Source of the DNA: Knoxdaviesia capensis
Taxonomy: Eukaryota > Ascomycota > Sordariomycetes > Microascales > Gondwanamycetaceae
NCBI GenBank assembly: GCA_001510575.1
Contig: LNGK01000003.1
Coordinates: 3,983,732-4,047,731 of the forward strand
Reading direction: 5' to 3'
DNA: 64,000 nucleotides
The translations under genes and the position numbers were made by a program. Shown piece after piece: positions 58,769 through 64,000 of this stretch. The notes beneath the pieces are model-generated. The model was not told where the DNA came from and did no database searches. It was given only the letters and a program-made list of their open reading frames with translations. The first letter of the stretch is position 1, and each line of letters begins with the position of its first letter.

Positions 58769-59413
58769 CTACTTCGTGGGGAGACCGGCCTCTTTCCGCA
58801 TTTCGTCGGCTTGGGACTTTGCTTGTTTTTGCACCTCCTTCGCATGTGCAAGCTCGGCGTCTTTTCTTCGTTTCTCTTCCTCGGCGACGACGATCCAGAC
58901 TGATACGAGTAAAACGAGACGCGGGTTAGTATAGGTGGCTCCAGCAGAATAGCGACGAACCTGCGGCCAACGCCACACAGGGGTGCTTCCACAGGGTTAT
59001 ATGGATCGCAGAGCAGCGGCTGCTGAGTGCTCGAAGCGTCCGAGAAAAGCATCGACGGGAAACGTACTGGGCTTGTCGGACTTCGCATAGACCTTCAGCT
59101 TGGTGACAAAGTCGTCGAACTCCTGCTCGCGCGACGCGCGCATCTCGAGGCTGCGCTTCTGCAGGTCCGGGTTGTACCGCTTGAACAGCTCCTCCTCGGT
59201 CGGGGTCAGGTACGACGTCATCATCGGGCCGCCGACGCAGATGGCTCCGCCGCTGTTTTTTATTGGTAAAAAGACGCGCCGTTAGATACCAAACAAACTA
59301 TCTCCCTCTATGGTGCTGCGCAAAGGAGAGGGCGTGGGGGGAGGGGGACGATGGCGCTCTTACCCAATCAGCATCTTGGTCCAGAGCCACCAGTTCACAG
59401 GTTTCTTAACCAT
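58769..59413 (-). CDS. cbp4: Cytochrome bc1 (complex III) assembly factor Cbp4
   Basis: Small inner-membrane protein needed for cytochrome b stability and complex III assembly. Exons in transcript order are 59413-59364, 59252-59068 and 58899-58769, giving 121 residues; introns are 111 and 168 nt and both junctions restore frame. The protein begins MVKKPVNWWLWTKMLIGG, with one membrane segment at about residues 10-30. It is followed by the family hallmark PTEEELFKRYNPDLQKRSLE and REQEFDDFVTKLKVYAKSDKPIW in pieces, then a charged helical tail ending GLPTK. Length and order match fungal Cbp4. The middle exon donor is GTACGT. The final exon encodes a Lys/Glu/Ala helix without further domains. Confidence 0.92.
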
Positions 59414-62400
59414 TGTGGCCGGCGGTTAAGTAGTGTGCTAATGCGGGGTAGAGGGGGCAGAAGCGGGAGGAAGCTGGTGAAAGTGACTGTTGCAAAACTC
59501 CACGATGTGAGGTTCGATTGTCGCGCGCGGTTGAGTGAAGAAGAAAAAAAGGCGTGCAGAGCTTCTGATAGAAGCGGCAGAATTTAGGCGGTGTGCGCCC
59601 TGAGCTGTAGTGGGCATTTTGGTGGCTCGTCATTGGCTGGGCGCCGACCCTCGTGGAATATGGGCAAAGGCATCGTCCATAAGAGTGTTCCAGACGGACT
59701 TCGCAGGTTCCAGGAGTCCCTGTCGACGGAGTTTGGGGTTGTGTTGGGTTGTTAACTGTAGAAGCAGTTGACCTTCCGTCAACCAACCTGACGAGACAGT
59801 CCCACCACGCCGGCCTCGGCCGAGCTGCATGTAATGGAAAATAAACAACACGGGCCTGGAGCTGTCTCTCGCTTAGGTTTCAAGGCGACCACATCATCGA
59901 CTGGTTTTTTCGAACTTCTGCCGCCTCTTCACCAGATTCCCTGGAGTGTGGCCCCTGCCGACATCCTGAAGAGAAGCTCCCACGGAGCTGCGGCCATCCC
60001 ATATGTGCCTCAACTTCTTTTGTTTCTCGACAAAACATCAGGCTGCATAGCAGGTTGATTGCCGTGCATGATGGCAGGCAGACCTTGTCTGCTTTGACCG
60101 TCTTGTAGGTTTGCTTGTAAAAGTGGTTCCCCCCCGTCAATCCGGCGCCATTCCGGGCGGTTGTTACTTGCTTGTGGCGCGGCAAAGCCAGCTTCCGGGC
60201 GTTAAGGAACCGTTCAAAACACCCCCAGGTATTGGAGTCAGGAGCGGCCAAGAAGAAATGTATGTACATGTTGACGGGAGGAGGAAGAACAAAAGAAGAA
60301 GATAGATCCCGAACAGCCTTCATCTCGGTGGTTCGAAGCGGCGGTTAACATGACAACACGGGGTGCTAAATCAAAGGCTCCTAGTGCTTCGATTCTAACC
60401 TTTGGGCTGTTAAGGATCGAATATATCAACATAACAGCGACCTATAAGGGATACACACATGCCCGGAAGAGATAGCAACGGGAAGAAACGAGGCTGGCAG
60501 GTCGTCAAGAGTTTCCTTCAATATTCGCACTGATGGGAGGCGGTGATGCGCGTCGTGTACGCGAACTCTGACTTCCAGCCAGTAGTACCAGAAAGAAAAT
60601 AAAGATAAAAATAGCGGGCTGGGGCAAAACACATGAACAGAAAATGGAATAGGGGGAAACCATGTCAGAAGGCATGAACTGTAGTTGTGTCATGTACCAA
60701 GTTGATATATGCATCAGAACAACAAGCCAACTGAGTTGTGGGAAATGGGTTTCAGCCATTTTTGTGTAAGTCTATCATAATCCGGGAAGGCCGCCTGTGA
60801 ACTCACTCACACTTTACGATCGATACCACTATACCACTACATACCATTGTCTGTGCCAGTGAGGTAGCTCATAGACTTCTTGAAAGGTCTGTTTGCAGCA
60901 TTCCTCCGAGACAGTAGCGACCTCGGATAGTTCTGTGGTCGGGATGTTTCCAAAGCTCAACCACCGAAGGAACCGCCAACCGGGAGAGCTATATCTAGGA
61001 TGATATACGCGTCTTAGGGGGTACTTATTTCCGGAAATTACAGAAGAGAACAAAGAGTTGGCTGTCCCTCAAGAAAAATAAGAACACACTCGTCGATCCC
61101 CGTAGGATGTGTGTTTTTTCTTCCGCTTGGTGAAACTTCGAGATCGGCGGGAGGATCGCGGCGTGTTTAGGGACTTCACTCTCAAGTCAACGGGAGAGAA
61201 GATGACGGGAACCGCCTGTACACCAACAAAACAAGCTGCATGCAGTACAGTACATAAACAAGTCTCTAAAATAGAACCCGAGCCGTTGTATGCAATGTAC
61301 ATGCAGGCTGCAAACGCAGGTGTTGGTTACAGATGTCTGCTTCTCTGCGACTGCAGGACCTTTGCCTCTGATCGTATGAGATTATATATACTGTATATAT
61401 CTCTGCAGCTATGGGTAGAAGCAGGCCCAGCATACAACCCCGATTGTTTCGGACCTTGAACCACGGAACACGGATTCGGGCTGCTGGGACCCCCCTTCCC
61501 AAACTGCAAGTCTGCAAGTCGTGGTCGTGTGTGTGTGTCACGGCCGGCACCCGGGCCAGAGGGACAGGAACCCTTGGCGCCAGGACTTAGGTGTGTTTTG
61601 TTCTTCTTTTGCCTCTCTGAAGGCACCTAAGTCCCTCGGAATTATTGCGTCTCGACAACTCGACAGTACGGCATATGACGCGTTTTCAGTGTGCAGAGTA
61701 GAAGGATTCCAGGGGGGTTTTTTTCTTTTTTTTTTCTTTGTTCATTATTCTTTACCAAGCCGTCCCGGAGAAGAACGGGCACCATTTCCCCCCAGAAAGT
61801 CCTCCTTCTCCAGGGGGCAAGACAAACGCATGTTGGCGGCTCGAGTTTCAACTGTTGAAGGGGAGGCTCCTTGAGCTTTTGTTGTCTGTTGTATTTTTGA
61901 GGTCACGCCGTGGAAAGCCTCGCGAGGCCTCTCGTATCAGCTTCTCCCTCTCTCTTCAAGATCGAAAGAAATATGATGATGACATTCCCGGCCCCAAGAG
62001 GAATTTTTGATATAGTGCGCATAGATCACATGCGTGGGTGGCTATGAAGCCAATTTCTGGAGAAGGCGGAGAGAGGGACAGGCAAGATTACCATAAGCAA
62101 GGGTTTGGATTACCTGGATTATGAGGGAGGCCTGTCGGCTGAATTCAGATAATCCAGGACATCGAAATTACCAGCAACGTATGTACTGTACTACGTCGTT
62201 TGCTGTTACCAGCTTTTCGATAGTGGTGTCACCCACGTGTTGCTAGTTACTCGTAGCCACCGTCCAAATCCAAAGAGCAGCAGGATGATATCCAGCTCAG
62301 ACACGTACACTCGCTTACAAGATACAACCAATATTGACCCCAAACAGGAAATCACAAGACCGTGAAGATAACGGCCTCCCCCTCGACAGTATAGTGGGGA

Positions 62401-64000
62401 ATATGGCGTTAAATGAGGGCTGCCAGAAGTAATAACAGCCATCATCATAACTTCCTTGTCCAAGCCCACACTCACCGTTCAAGTGGTCGCATTTAGAACA
62501 GATTTAGAAGCTCTCAGATCTACCTGCCCACCTACGGTAATCTCCTCCTTTACCCAGCAAAAGGGTTGCAATGGGTTCATGTCCATCGTTCTCGGGGTTC
62601 CAGTATTGAGTCCACCTGCATAAGATAGCAATCTTAAGCACATAAATGGCGGCTAGGGGGGGGAACTAATCGCCCAAAAAAAAAGATTTTCAAGCCCTCA
62701 CAGCCCACAATCAACGACGGCCTCCAACTTAGGTATACAGTACTGTACAGAGTGGCACGACGCCTGAATGTGGCCACTGAGTGACCGAAGCGGCGCCCCT
62801 GGCTACTGGATTTAGGCGGTGCTGGTGCTACCGTCGTTTATTCTTCGTGCTTATAGAGTTCTGTGCCTGTCCCTCTTTCTCTCTCCCCGCAGAAACAGTC
62901 TCTTGCTGGCTGTCATCGGTGGTTGCGGACGGGAACGGTGACGAGCAAAGCCGGTATTGAGCCTCTCACAGCCACGCACAGGACGTCAACGGTTCCCAGT
63001 TGAGACCGAATCCCGAATACGCGGGTACTCTACTGTACATACTGTATATGTGTACGTGCAGGTACCTTCATGCTCTATGGACAAACGGGGAGAAAAGCCC
63101 TCGCTATCTATTCCGTCTCCTGAAGAGGGCTTGTGGTACAGACAACTTGCCCAAGCCCCCCCGTGATTCGATGCTATGGATCGACGGGCAGAGCCTATCA
63201 CGATGGGTTGTTGTCACCTGTGCTTCATCCAGGCTACACTTGTCTTCTACGGGGACAGATACAGTAAGGACAGTGCTACTACACACCAAAACTCAAAAAT
63301 AAAGCTTAACCATAATGGGATTCAGGAACACCGGCACACACCTCTTTGTTGCTTTTAGGAGGTGGGTGGTACGAGGAGGGGAAGCTTCCATCTCCATTGG
63401 TGGGCGGCCCCGTAGGACCAGCGTTACTGGGCCTCTGAACCCTGCATCTGGACAGCGTTTCTGGCGTTTCTGCTTTTGCTCTTCCGTGCCTCTCCTCGCT
63501 TTCAAACACCATCCATCTCCCCTGTGTTGGGAAAAGGGTGACAAGGTTTTGGGTTGGTGGTGGATGCCGTCGATGTGAACCTAACCCCCAAGGGTCAGTT
63601 CGCCTTGATCTGGAGCTACGAGTTACATGTACGCAGAGTACAGTACTTACTGTAAAGAGAGTCAGAGACATCAGGACGTAAACAAGACCCCGTCGTCTGG
63701 AGTGATTTCCCTTGATCTGGCTGACACAGTCGGGACCCTCTGCTTGCATCTCGGGGTCGTCAACCTCACTTGTCTGTAGAGAAAAGGAAACCTAGGAAAG
63801 CCATGCTTGTTGGCACCTGCCACACCGTCCGTCGCATTTCAGATGCGGTAGAAGGCAGGAAAAGCAAAGACTTGGCTGGATGGCCGATCGCCGGGACTCG
63901 TAGAGAAGAGTGCAACCCAGCTCCTTTTTCTCCCCTAATCCTGGCGGGTTTTCCGTCTTGTTCGTCCCACCTTTTTTTCTTTCGATTTTGTTAGTTTTTT
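59414..64000. other. Gene-free right end with clustered TACTGTA motifs
   Basis: No gene is supported in 4.6 kb. The longest ATG-started frame that catches the eye is 63306-63749 (-, 147 codons, one hydrophobic segment), but it has no family resemblance. A 10-bp inverted repeat with a 26-nt loop lies at 62113-62158 (arm CCTGGATTAT). The marked feature is the motif cluster at 61245-63654, listed separately. The last bases may enter a neighbouring gene's promoter. Confidence 0.45.
61245..63654. repeat. Cluster of TACTGTA/TACAGTA heptamers
   Basis: Nine copies of TACTGTA or its complement TACAGTA fall in six spots: 61245-61253, 61389-61395, 62183-62191, 62736-62750, 63031-63048 and 63638-63654. 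Several are palindromic or paired, such as GTACAGTAC and two copies joined by CA. By eye only about four more occur in the other 61 kb. Confidence 0.65.

Noticed and set aside
63306..63749. 147-codon ATG-started minus-strand frame with one hydrophobic segment
   Set aside because: No family resemblance, no intron signals and Arg/Ser/Pro-rich composition typical of random frames.

Overview
The window is nuclear DNA of a filamentous ascomycete, most likely a eurotiomycete (Aspergillus/Penicillium/Monascus-like). The evidence is genes split by short introns (mostly 58-180 nt) with GT..AG ends and CTAAC/CTGAC branch sites, GC-rich third codon positions, long pyrimidine-rich leaders, and gene content: a fungal type II myosin, linked mccB and ivdA leucine-catabolism genes, and an Asp f 3-type peroxiredoxin. 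The genus is an inference. I assembled sixteen protein-coding genes by hand. Every spliced model stays in frame from start to stop except the first gene, which is cut by the window edge.

Layout. 14-6951 (+): myosin II heavy chain, missing its N-terminus. 7530-8490 (+): a small Cys-paired unknown. 9712-11139 (+): Mtg1-type mitochondrial GTPase. 12098-14698 (-): PHD-finger protein resembling Cti6. 18300-20317 (+): unknown with one CxxC and an acidic/His-rich tail. 22770-28265 (+): a 1709-residue, mostly disordered unknown. 29383-30613 (+): short-chain dehydrogenase with a probable mitochondrial presequence. 36890-39139 (+): unknown with a conserved N-terminal domain. 40585-41439 (+): dienelactone-hydrolase family protein. 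41727-43785 (-) and 44626-46052 (+): divergent mccB and ivdA. 46484-47901 (-): Rax1-like RGS membrane protein. 51362-52043 (+): peroxiredoxin. 53195-54385 (-) and 54840-56210 (+): divergent ribosomal protein eL24 and tRNA adenosine deaminase Tad1. 56834-57750 (-): NAC beta subunit. 58769-59413 (-): Cbp4. Gene-free stretches lie at 14.7-18.3, 30.6-36.9, 47.9-51.4 and 59.4-64.0 kb.

How the genes relate. mccB and ivdA share an 840-bp promoter region and act in mitochondrial leucine breakdown; the expected partner mccA is not in the window. The right-hand part is rich in translation and mitochondrial housekeeping functions (eL24, Tad1, NAC beta, Cbp4), and Mtg1 belongs to the same functional class. 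The remaining genes look like an ordinary mix.

The two most unusual signals are in the last 8 kb. One is an apparent one-nucleotide exon in the NAC beta gene (position 57589), flanked by strong splice sites and needed for the reading frame if the first acceptor AG downstream is used. The other is a dense cluster of TACTGTA/TACAGTA heptamers at 61.2-63.7 kb. No transposons, CRISPR arrays, rRNA or convincing tRNA genes were seen.
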